The notes under the pieces are model-generated. The model had not been told where the DNA came from and did no database searches. It worked only from the letters and a program-made list of their open reading frames with translations. DNA of 23,437 bases, taken from a virus. This document shows positions 14,432 through 20,704 of this stretch, piece after piece. A program made the position numbers and the translations under genes. The stretch lies in the IMG/VR virus record IMGVR_UViG_3300025128_000347, positions 1 through 23,437 of that record; one strand, 5' to 3'. Every line of letters starts with the position of its first letter. Position 1 is the first letter of the stretch.

Positions 14432-14616
14432 GCGGCAAAGGGAGCGACCGGCTCAACGATCGCACCAGGCTGACGCCTGAGGAGATGCAGCGCAGGTGGA
14501 ATGAGACCTTCGGCCCTGGGGCTCGAGGAGAGCGTGAGCGCATCCGACCGCCACGCGATGCATCCGAGTGCGACAAGTGCTCGTGCCCAGCGGACAGGTG
14601 CCTGGTCGCGGAATAA
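14428..14616 (+). CDS. small Cys-rich protein
   Basis: This 62-residue frame starts at GTG. The N-terminal part is charged and helical (LTPEEMQRRWNETFGPGARGERERIRPP). The C-terminus has a tight Cys cluster, CDKCSCPADRC, that could hold zinc or an iron-sulphur centre. It is coupled to the next gene through TAATG. The function is unknown. Confidence 0.45.
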   Translation: MSGKGSDRLNDRTRLTPEEMQRRWNETFGPGARGERERIRPPRDASECDKCSCPADRCLVAE

Positions 14617-14795
14617 TGCCAATGAAACGGTCGTTATTAGAGAGAACCAAGCTGTGTGAGTGCTGCGGTGACGCTTACGCAAAACCGCAAAACCAACCGT
14701 GGGGGAGATGGGAAAAACGTCGGTTCTGTTCGCTTGAGTGTTGGTGGCAATCAAGGCCGAACTGGAACCGTTACGCAAAGGAGTCAGCAACGTGA
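14616..14795 (+). CDS. small zinc-finger protein upstream of the methyltransferase
   Basis: This 59-residue frame starts at ATG (TAATG overlap with the previous stop). It has a four-Cys site, CECCGDAYAKPQNQP followed by RRFCSLEC, with an aromatic and basic loop between. That is a zinc ribbon of the kind found in small phage DNA-binding or HNH-related proteins, but without the HNH residues. Its stop overlaps the methyltransferase start (GTGA). Confidence 0.5.
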   Translation: MPMKRSLLERTKLCECCGDAYAKPQNQPWGRWEKRRFCSLECWWQSRPNWNRYAKESAT

Positions 14796-15895
14796 AAGTC
14801 GGATCGCTGTTCTCGGGTGTCGGTGGCCTCGAGCTCGGCTTAGAGCGAGCCGGTATGGAGGTGGTGTGGCAAGCCGAGGCAGACAAACAAGCTAGGTCGG
14901 TGCTCAAAAAGCACTGGCCGAACGTCTATCAATTTGAGGATGTAAAAGATGTCAGAGACGCCCGACCAGTTGACGTTATTTGCGGAGGATTCCCCTGCCA
15001 AGACCTCAGTGTCGCTGGCAAGCGTAAGGGAATGGCAGGAGAGCGCAGCGGACTCTGGTGGGAATTCCATCGCATCATTAGTGAATGCAAACCCCGTTGG
15101 GTCGTTGTCGAAAATGTCCCTGGGCTTCTTTCCTCGAACGAAGGAAAGGATATGCTTCACCTCGTCGAGTCGTTGGAGGAGTTGGGGTACGGGTGGGCCT
15201 ACCGGATTTTTGACAGCCAACATTTCGGAGTCGCGCAACGACGGCGTCGAGTCTTTATTGTCGGATATCTTGGAGCACCGTGTCCACCAGAAATACTTCT
15301 TGAGTGCGAAAGCGTGCAGCGGGATTCTGAGGCGGGCGGGCGATCGGGGCAAGGCGCTTCCCAAGGCATTAGAAACAGCGCTGAAGGAGGTGGTGTCAGC
15401 TGGTACGAACGCCACGACCAAGACGGCAGAGTAACTGACCTGACAGGCAAGGCGACGCAGACAATTGGCGCAAATGCCGACAATGGTTGCGACTTGCCTC
15501 TTGTGTTTGACACCACGCAAGTGACTTCCCCGGAAAATGGTAGCAACCCGCAACCGGGCGATCCGTGCCATCCAATTGCAGCGACGGCTCACGTTCCTTT
15601 GCTGACGTCTACGCCTAGCACCTTTCATAGCATCGCACCAACCTTAAACTCGTCAGGTGCGGGCACGTCGCGATGCGGAGGACAGGGGGCAGAGCCTGAG
15701 TTTTACGTTGGGCCACGCCCTCGACGCTTGACGCCTAGAGAGTGCGAACGGTTGCAGGGTTTCCCAGATGACTGGACCCGCTACTACCACGACGGCAAAG
15801 AGGTCGCCGATTCTCCGCGCTATCGAATGATGGGAAATGCCGTGACGGTGAATGTGTCGGAATGGATTGGCAAGCAAATCATGGAGGCTCGATGA
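14792..15895 (+). CDS. DNA cytosine-5 methyltransferase
   Basis: This is a 367-residue protein. GTG 14792 is preferred because AAAGGAG lies upstream and motif I then sits at residue 5. Motifs are complete: I LFSGVGGLELGLERAG; IV GGFPCQDLSVAG with catalytic Cys69; VI VVENVPGLL; VIII FGVAQRRRRVFIVG; IX LTPRECERLQGFPDDW; X YRMMGNAVTVNVSEWIG. The variable target-recognition region is about residues 165-320. It methylates C5 of cytosine in a specific site; the site cannot be read from sequence. Uniquely for this window, the gene body has no CTCGAG or GAGCTC after position 14840, suggesting recent acquisition. A second gene overlaps it in the +1 frame. A 16-codon ATGA-coupled frame (15892-15942) follows. 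Confidence 0.92.
   Translation: MKVGSLFSGVGGLELGLERAGMEVVWQAEADKQARSVLKKHWPNVYQFEDVKDVRDARPVDVICGGFPCQDLSVAGKRKGMAGERSGLWWEFHRIISECKPRWVVVENVPGLLSSNEGKDMLHLVESLEELGYGWAYRIFDSQHFGVAQRRRRVFIVGYLGAPCPPEILLECESVQRDSEAGGRSGQGASQGIRNSAEGGGVSWYERHDQDGRVTDLTGKATQTIGANADNGCDLPLVFDTTQVTSPENGSNPQPGDPCHPIAATAHVPLLTSTPSTFHSIAPTLNSSGAGTSRCGGQGAEPEFYVGPRPRRLTPRECERLQGFPDDWTRYYHDGKEVADSPRYRMMGNAVTVNVSEWIGKQIMEAR
14949..15434 (+). CDS. +1-frame gene nested within the methyltransferase
   Basis: This 161-residue frame lies wholly inside the methyltransferase gene, shifted +1. It has its own ATG with GAGGA 8 nt upstream. The product has the phrases QLTLFAEDSPAKTS, RWRSWGTGGPTGFLTANISESRNDG, LSDILEHRV and KYFLSAKACSGILRRAGDRG. 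I recall these phrases (LFAEDSPA..., KYFLSAKACAGILRRAxRRGK) from phage proteins annotated as hypothetical or methylase-associated. So both frames look conserved: motif IV (GGFPCQDLS) in one frame reads EDSPAKTS in the other. The function is unknown. If real, this is true dual coding over 486 bp. The alternative is a permissive shadow frame kept by methyltransferase codon use. Confidence 0.55.
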   Translation: MSETPDQLTLFAEDSPAKTSVSLASVREWQESAADSGGNSIASLVNANPVGSLSKMSLGFFPRTKERICFTSSSRWRSWGTGGPTGFLTANISESRNDGVESLLSDILEHRVHQKYFLSAKACSGILRRAGDRGKALPKALETALKEVVSAGTNATTKTAE

Positions 15896-15928
15896 GCGCA
15901 CTCCGAAAACTTAGAAAAGGGGCGAACC

Positions 15929-16183
15929 ATGTGGAGGATTAGGTGGCGCGATACATCTCTGGATCGATCGTTTGGTCGCTGGTTTGCCACACAAGCTGAA
16001 GCTAAAGAAGCGGGCAAGGAACTGGTAACCAGCGGTGAGGCCATATCGTACTCTATGAGGTTTATCAACTTTCCTTTTGAGCCAAAGGTGTTGGTCTCAA
16101 GGTACGACGAGGTCGAGGAGTACTATGGTGGGGACACGGGCAGAATCCTGGCTTGGCTCAACCGATGGGCCGTTGACGATTAA
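15929..16183 (+). CDS. small hypothetical protein after the methyltransferase
   Basis: This is an 84-residue protein; ATG follows AAGGGGCG. The sequence MWRIRWRDTSLDRSFGRWFATQAEAKEAGKEL is basic and aromatic and looks like a small β-hairpin plus helix unit, as in the integrase arm-binding style or other small DNA-binding folds. The C-terminus is acidic (DEVEEYYGGDTGRILAWLNRW). It lacks palindromes, like the methyltransferase before it, so the two may have arrived together. Confidence 0.5.
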   Translation: MWRIRWRDTSLDRSFGRWFATQAEAKEAGKELVTSGEAISYSMRFINFPFEPKVLVSRYDEVEEYYGGDTGRILAWLNRWAVDD

Positions 16184-16195
16184 CAAGGAGCTCTG

Positions 16196-16345
16196 ATGCC
16201 AGGAGGCTGTCGCCCCGCGTCGGGCGTAACACGTATTACACGTACTAATGGATTAGCACCGCTAACGACCAATAGCACACATCAGCAGATAAGAGGTGAT
16301 AGTCAGCTAATGGTTAGTCTGATTAACGGCAGGTTTAGCCCGTGA
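16196..16345 (+). CDS. possible 49-residue gene
   Basis: The ATG at 16196 is preceded by AAGGAG at ideal spacing, and a 49-codon frame follows (MPGGCRPASGVTRITRTNGL...). The product is Thr/Ser/Asn rich with no domain. The DNA is rich in small CTAA/TTAG inverted repeats, so the stretch may instead be regulatory. The ribosome site is the main support. Confidence 0.3.
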   Translation: MPGGCRPASGVTRITRTNGLAPLTTNSTHQQIRGDSQLMVSLINGRFSP

Positions 16346-16386
16346 CACCGAGGCCGCTACGGCTGACACGCCCGCGGGATTGGCGA

Positions 16387-16415
16387 ATGGATATGCACTC
16401 AGACTGCATATCCAT
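16387..16415 (+). repeat. perfect 11-bp inverted repeat
   Basis: ATGGATATGCA and TGCATATCCAT flank the 7-nt spacer CTCAGAC. No T-run follows, so it is not a typical terminator. TGCATAT recurs just after it (16418-16424). It lies in the non-coding stretch 16346-16774, which is AT-richer than the rest and could bind a dimeric protein or form a structured RNA. Confidence 0.65.
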
Positions 16416-16538
16416 GCTGCATATTCGGTGGATATTGCGTGCATAAACAGAGCGAATCCCCTAAGTGGTGCTATACAACGACTTACGGGATCGGCCCAAC
16501 TTCGTATAAGAATTATTATGTTACCCTAAGTCGAAAAT

Positions 16539-16576
16539 GCACCCCCCCCGGTCCTCTTGGGGGGCGGGGTGCTTTA
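16539..16576 (+). terminator. rho-independent-like terminator
   Basis: GCACCCC plus further C residues pairs with GGGG and GGGGTGC around GGTCCTCTT, giving a stem of about 11 pairs with one bulge, followed by TTTAT. It would end transcription coming from the methyltransferase region before the glycosyltransferase/terminase operon. The T-run is short, so efficiency is uncertain. Confidence 0.55.
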
Positions 16577-16716
16577 TGTCACCCCACACACACCTCGGGA
16601 TGAGCTCGAGACCCCCCCCGCGCCATTTTTGACCACAGGCGATCACGCGGTTTTTTTTTGAAGGGCCGAAGGGACTTGATGCGGTAGCAGGGCCTACAAC
16701 AGGCACTACGGCACAC

Positions 16717-16741
16717 CCCGGTTCGATTCCGGGCGGCTCCA
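16717..16741 (+). other. tRNA 3'-end-like sequence (T arm and acceptor)
   Basis: CCCGG, loop TTCGATT and CCGGG form a perfect T arm. It is followed by the acceptor strand CGGCTCC and a discriminator A, with no encoded CCA. Upstream there is no D arm or usable anticodon arm, although AGGGCCG at 16662-16668 pairs partly with the acceptor and a hairpin GTAG/CTAC lies between. It is not part of the tRNA-Leu half at 10849, whose acceptor differs. It is probably a second att-like tRNA remnant or a decayed tRNA gene. Confidence 0.55.
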
Positions 16742-16774
16742 TTGTCAGGGCAGTACCGAACAGTGAGGGAACGC

Positions 16775-17017
16775 ATGGAGACCCTAGCCACCCGACTGAA
16801 GTGGCTGTCACGGATGCAGCCGCCAGGTAGCAACGAGCAGCGCATTATGCTCGAGGCAGCACGTGAGCTCGAGTATGAGGAGATCCTCGAGACTAACCCT
16901 GAGGAGAGCATAGTTGTCGAGTTCTCGCCGGAGCTCACGAGCTCGGACGTTGTGGCGTATATGAAGGAACACGATATCAAGTTGCTCCCCTGGCAGCTCG
17001 CGAGGTTGGGAGAGTGA
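16775..17017 (+). CDS. small hypothetical protein before the glycosyltransferase
   Basis: This is an 80-residue protein. The ATG at 16775 is chosen because GAGGGA lies 4 nt upstream. It is helical and acidic in the middle (RIMLEAARELEYEEILETNPEESIVVEFSPELTSSDVVAYMKEH). No family was recognised. It ends just before or within the glycosyltransferase start, so the two are probably co-translated. It is the first gene after the putative terminator and tRNA fragment, so it may open the packaging operon. Confidence 0.55.
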   Translation: METLATRLKWLSRMQPPGSNEQRIMLEAARELEYEEILETNPEESIVVEFSPELTSSDVVAYMKEHDIKLLPWQLARLGE

Positions 17018-17022
17018 CCCTC

Positions 17023-17703
17023 ATGGCCGGTGGTCCGGTCAGAGATAAGAACTCCACCTCGAGGATCTCGAGGCTATGGCGCGAGGGATTGAAGGCCAAC
17101 GGCGTCGAGACCATCGATGCTCGAGAGGTCGATGACCCAGGTGGAGCTCGGTGGACGCTCCGTAAAATTGAGCGCGTAGCTCATACCAGGCAGGAGATGA
17201 TTAATGACGCGGTGATCAATGGCGTCTATGAGCTCTGGCTGGTGGACGACGATGTGATTGTGGGGCCAGGCGTGCTCGATCGGATGCGCCAGGCTCACGC
17301 GGATGTGGTGTACGGAAATTTTCTTACGAGCTGCAATTGGGGCGGCCACCCCGACTTGTGGCCTCAGGTATGGATGACGCACCCCTATGGGTTCCGCGGT
17401 CACCCGCTGCACCTCGAGAAGCTCCGCTCAGAACAAGACCTTGAGCTCGAGGTGAAGGGCGGAGGCGCCTGTACCCTTCTGCGCGGTCGAGCTCTGCGCC
17501 AGGCTCGATATGCTCCGCTCCTGGAGGGCCTCAGGTCCGCTGGCGGGATGTGGTGCGGCGAGGATAGGACCTTCGCGATGTATTGTGAGGTGCATGAGAT
17601 CACGCAGCTCGCGGTGGTGGGTCAGCCCATCATGCACCTGCATGAGTGCGACGACCTCACGGAGCAGCAGGAGAAAGCCGTCAGGGAATATGTAGGGCTC
17701 TGA
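17023..17703 (+). CDS. GT-A fold glycosyltransferase (family 2-like)
   Basis: This is a 226-residue protein. ATG 17023 has GGGAGA at good spacing; GTG 17014 is the alternative. The core has VYELWLVDDDVIVGPGVLDRM, where the acidic cluster is the metal- and sugar-nucleotide-binding DxD. Later come VVYGNFLTSCNWGG, GGGACTLLRGRAL, MWCGEDRTFAMYC (the likely catalytic-base region) and a final PIMHLHE. It would move a sugar from a nucleotide donor to an unknown acceptor: virion protein, host surface polymer or modified DNA base. It sits immediately upstream of, and overlapping (TGATG), the large terminase, an unusual place. The rest of any sugar pathway is not in the window. Confidence 0.72.
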   Translation: MAGGPVRDKNSTSRISRLWREGLKANGVETIDAREVDDPGGARWTLRKIERVAHTRQEMINDAVINGVYELWLVDDDVIVGPGVLDRMRQAHADVVYGNFLTSCNWGGHPDLWPQVWMTHPYGFRGHPLHLEKLRSEQDLELEVKGGGACTLLRGRALRQARYAPLLEGLRSAGGMWCGEDRTFAMYCEVHEITQLAVVGQPIMHLHECDDLTEQQEKAVREYVGL

Positions 17704-19112
17704 TGCTGCCACCCGAGGATCTCAAGAAGCTGTTCACGCATTATCGCGACAACCCCGTGGACTTCGTGACGCAGCTCCTGCGAGCCGAACCGTACCCCCA
17801 CCAGGCGGCCATTATGACCGCGGTGGCGAACGGTGACCGGAAAGTGTCGATACGCTCAGGGCGGAGGGTAGGGAAGACCACCTGCATGGCCTGGCTCAGT
17901 ATGTGGTTCGAGATGACGCGGCCTGACGCCAAGACGATTGTGACCGCGCCCTCAAGCGCCCAGCTCGCGGATGCGTATGTCCCGGAGTTCCGTAAATGGG
18001 TGCAACGGCTGCCCCCTGAGCTCGGGGACTTCTGGGAGCTCAAGCAGGAGCGCTTCGAGTATCGCCTGGCCCAGCGCCAGGGGTTCGAGTCCTTCATCTC
18101 GATACGGACGGCGCGGAAAGATTCGCCCGAGTCGCTCCAGGGGATTAACGCGGCCAACGTCCTGGTGCTCGTGGATGAGGCGGCTGGTGTCGATGACATC
18201 GTGATGGAGGCGCTCTCAGGCTCGATGGGCGGTGAGGGCAGCTTCATGGTCCTCACGGGCAACCCGAACCGGAACGTCGGGTTCTTCTACGACACGCATA
18301 ACAAGCTGGCGGATCGATGGACCACGCTGCACGTCTCGAGCTCGGATGTCCCGAGCGTCTCGAGGGATTGGCTCGAGGAGATGGAGGAGAAGTACGGCAG
18401 CCACTCGAATGCGTTCCGCATTCACGTGCTGGGACAATTTCCCCTGGCGGATGATGACACGGTGATCCCTCGCGAGCTCATCCAGGCGGCAGTCTCGAGG
18501 GATGTCGCGTGCATGGAGAGCGAGCCGATTCTGTGGGGCCTGGATGTCGCGAGATTCGGCGACGACGAGAGCTGCCTGGTGGTCCGCCAGGGCAACTGGG
18601 TCCACTCGATTAAGAACTGGCGCAACCTCGATACGCAGCAGCTCGCGTTCCGCATCAAGAACGAGTGGGACCTCCTGGCGAGCGATAAGCGCCCGTCCGC
18701 CATCCTGGTGGATGTCGTGGGGTTGGGCGCCGGGGTGGTGGATCGACTGAGAGAGTTCGACTTGCCGGTCAGGGGGATTCACGTGTCCGAGAACCCGGCG
18801 CTGAAGGCTCAGTACGACAAGCTGAAGGATGAGCTCTGGGACCGAGCTCGGGTGTGGCTCGAGCGTCGAGACTGTCGGCTGCCACCCGACGATGAGCTGG
18901 TGGAGCAGCTCGCGATGGTGCGTAAGGACTTCACCCCCGCGGGTAAGATGAGGGTCGAGTCGAAGAAGCAGCTCAAGCGTCGAGGCGAAGCGTCACCGGA
19001 CAAGGCGGACGCCCTGGTCCTCACGTTCGCGCACCACGCGGCGATTGCGATTCATGGCCGTGGCGGCTCCTCGAGGGAGCCCATCCGCCGCAACATCAAG
19101 GGGATCGTGTAG
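17703..19112 (+). CDS. terL: terminase large subunit
   Basis: This is a 469-residue protein; ATG 17703 overlaps the previous stop. The ATPase half has Walker A SGRRVGKTT (Lys58), Walker B NVLVLVDEAAG and the coupling motif LTGNPNR. The nuclease half has GLDVARFGDDESC, AILVDVVGLGAG and SPDKADALVLTFAH, giving the acidic residues of the RNase H-like fold. It powers DNA packaging through the portal and cuts the concatemer. The small subunit candidate is 3.7 kb upstream. About 150 nt of non-coding DNA follows, then a minus-strand gene converges on it. Confidence 0.93.
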   Translation: MLPPEDLKKLFTHYRDNPVDFVTQLLRAEPYPHQAAIMTAVANGDRKVSIRSGRRVGKTTCMAWLSMWFEMTRPDAKTIVTAPSSAQLADAYVPEFRKWVQRLPPELGDFWELKQERFEYRLAQRQGFESFISIRTARKDSPESLQGINAANVLVLVDEAAGVDDIVMEALSGSMGGEGSFMVLTGNPNRNVGFFYDTHNKLADRWTTLHVSSSDVPSVSRDWLEEMEEKYGSHSNAFRIHVLGQFPLADDDTVIPRELIQAAVSRDVACMESEPILWGLDVARFGDDESCLVVRQGNWVHSIKNWRNLDTQQLAFRIKNEWDLLASDKRPSAILVDVVGLGAGVVDRLREFDLPVRGIHVSENPALKAQYDKLKDELWDRARVWLERRDCRLPPDDELVEQLAMVRKDFTPAGKMRVESKKQLKRRGEASPDKADALVLTFAHHAAIAIHGRGGSSREPIRRNIKGIV

Positions 19113-19230
19113 CCCTCGAGGGCCTCAAAACCGCGGGATTCCACCCTCACTAGACCCCTCGGACACCTCGCGAGAGCCCTTAGACGCGATCCTACGGCCT
19201 CGAATTTTGCCGGATCGCTGGGAAGAGGGC

Positions 19231-19258
19231 AAAAAAAAGGGGCGACCGTAGCCGCCCC
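19231..19258 (-). terminator. rho-independent terminator of the minus-strand cassette
   Basis: Read on the minus strand, GGGGCG pairs with CGCCCC around an 8-nt loop and is followed by eight T. It lies just beyond the stop of the second methyltransferase and is correctly oriented for it. Confidence 0.75.
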
Positions 19259-19264
19259 CCTCTC

Positions 19265-20164
19265 TCATGCTACCGCCTTAATGAGCTCGGTAGCGAATGC
19301 CGGTGGGATCGCGTTGCCGATGCCTTTGATGCAGTCGGTGCGTGTCGCTCTCTCCGGCCAGCTATAGGTGTCGGGGAAGCTCATGCTCCTCGCGTACTCC
19401 CTCACGGTGAGGGGGCGGTACTGATCGCCGTCCACCACAACCCACTGGTCCTTGGTCGTGACGGTGCGGATCGGCTCCTCGAGGCTGATGCCACGATGGC
19501 CCGTGACGTGCTGACTCAGGCATCGAGCGCCGTGCCGCTCCTGCGCCCATCCGATCCGGCGCTGGACGTTCGAGCTCGCGTCAGCGATGGAGCGCCAGCC
19601 CGGTGCCTCCCACTCCACGTGAGGTCCGAACGCTGGCTCGAGGGCCTCGGGCCGGTCCTCCGCAACTGAGGCCCCGACTCTCGAGGCGCACACCACCAGA
19701 CGCTTGCGGCGCTGGGGCACCCCGAAGTGTGACGCCATGAGGACGCGCTCAGTCACGGTGTAGCCGAGAACTCGGAAGGCTTGGCGCCAGTGAGGGTACA
19801 GCGTCCAGCGCCTCATATCCGGCACGTTCTCGATTAAGATGGTCTCGGGGTTGGTCACCTCGGCGCAATCCACGACTGCCCAAGCGCTCGCCCGGAGCGC
19901 GTCATGGTAGTGGCGGCGCTTCGGCTGACTCGCGGTCGAGTGCCCCTGGCAAGCAGGGGAGGCGAGCAGGAGCTCGTACTCGGGCAGCGCGGTCCAATCC
20001 GCTTGGCGCAGGTCTTGGCACACGTGCTTCGCGGTCGGGTGGTTGAGCTCGTGAGCCTCAACCGCCAGCGGCCAGTGGTTCGCCGCGTACACCACCTCGA
20101 GGCCCGCGTTCTCGGCCCCGAGGGTGAAGCCGCCCCAACCGGCGAACAGATCGACGGCCCTCAT
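19265..20164 (-). CDS. second DNA cytosine-5 methyltransferase
   Basis: This is a 299-residue protein; ATG 20164 is used, overlapping the upstream stop (TGATG). Motif I is VDLFAGWGGFTLGAENAG. Motif IV is SPACQGHS with Cys72, a variant with PAC in place of PPC or FPC. Motif VI is LIENVPD, and motif VIII is FGVPQRRKRLVV. A target-recognition region then leads to YRPLTVREYARSMSFPDTY and IKGIGNAIPPAFA (IX and X). It has a shorter recognition domain than the other methyltransferase and little sequence in common, so the two probably target different sites. It runs against the surrounding structural genes with its own terminator, like a lysogenic-conversion or moron gene. It carries normal palindrome density, unlike the other methyltransferase. 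Confidence 0.9.
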   Translation of the reverse strand: MRAVDLFAGWGGFTLGAENAGLEVVYAANHWPLAVEAHELNHPTAKHVCQDLRQADWTALPEYELLLASPACQGHSTASQPKRRHYHDALRASAWAVVDCAEVTNPETILIENVPDMRRWTLYPHWRQAFRVLGYTVTERVLMASHFGVPQRRKRLVVCASRVGASVAEDRPEALEPAFGPHVEWEAPGWRSIADASSNVQRRIGWAQERHGARCLSQHVTGHRGISLEEPIRTVTTKDQWVVVDGDQYRPLTVREYARSMSFPDTYSWPERATRTDCIKGIGNAIPPAFATELIKAVA

Positions 20165-20661
20165 CAATCGTTCTCTGTGTAGCGGACTACATTGGCGGCG
20201 GCCCGTAGGCGGAACACGTGGTTGGGGCCAGCACCGAGCTCCTCATCAGCCAGTGTTCTTTTAGCGTAATCCACAGCCCACCAACTCCAATCGCTAGGGC
20301 AGTGCACCTCACCCTCGATGACTTCGCTAAAAGCCTCCACCTCCTCGAGGCTCACTACGTGACCGGCTCGAGTGCAGTTCTGAGCGTAGACCCATGCGCC
20401 ATTTTCCCCATGCCGGTAATCGGAACTTTCCTTCATGCTACCCCTCCTTTCTTCTAGCCAAGCGTCCAGTTCGCTGCGCTGTTTGTCGTCAATAAGGAAG
20501 TCATCGACAGGAGTCGCATTGTCATAGTCAGGCTCCCCCGATTCGTAAGTCGGAGCGCCGACCCAAAAGCGTCCATCAGGAGTTTCCTCCTGCCAATAGG
20601 TGTGCCCATCTGATTCGCGGTAGTGCAGGTTCTGCTTCTCTGTGTTCTTAGTGGTGTTCAT
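20164..20661 (-). CDS. hypothetical protein co-transcribed with the second methyltransferase
   Basis: This is a 165-residue protein; ATG after GGAG. It is Trp/Tyr and acid rich: SDGHTYWQEETPDGRFWVGAPTYESGEPDYDNATPVDDFLIDD, then GENGAWVYAQNCTRAGHVVSLEEVEAFSEVIEGEVHCPSDWSWW. No family was recognised. An internal ATG at 20436 (MKESSDYRHG) has an unusually strong ribosome site, AGGAGG, so a shorter 90-residue product may also be made. The stop overlaps the methyltransferase start, so the pair is an operon and could form a modification-plus-partner unit. Confidence 0.6.
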   Translation of the reverse strand: MNTTKNTEKQNLHYRESDGHTYWQEETPDGRFWVGAPTYESGEPDYDNATPVDDFLIDDKQRSELDAWLEERRGSMKESSDYRHGENGAWVYAQNCTRAGHVVSLEEVEAFSEVIEGEVHCPSDWSWWAVDYAKRTLADEELGAGPNHVFRLRAAANVVRYTEND

Positions 20662-20678
20662 GCTATCTCCGCATTAAA

Positions 20679-20704
20679 GACGTGTGTATCAGTTATTGTC
20701 ACAA
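20679..20704 (-). promoter_or_regulatory. candidate promoter of the minus-strand cassette with TTGTGACA element
   Basis: On the minus strand, GTGACA (within a TTGTGACA copy at 20697-20704) could be a -35 box, with TTTAAT about 18 nt later as a -10 box, just upstream of the cassette's first gene. A protein bound at the repeat would block it. Confidence 0.35.

Noticed and set aside
14840-15628. 262-codon minus-strand frame opposite the methyltransferase
   Set aside because: There are no recognisable motifs and no ribosome site; two plus-strand frames already account for the sequence constraint.
16662-16741. Complete tRNA gene
   Set aside because: The acceptor pairs partly and the T arm is perfect, but there is no D arm and no anticodon arm with a U33, and the length is about 80 nt.
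16521-16811. Minus-strand 96-codon frame with PPGIEPG
   Set aside because: The phrase is the usual false translation of a tRNA 3' end; the frame crosses the terminator and the start of a plus-strand gene.
18216-18782. 188-codon minus-strand frame inside the large terminase
   Set aside because: It is a shadow of conserved terminase motifs without a ribosome site.
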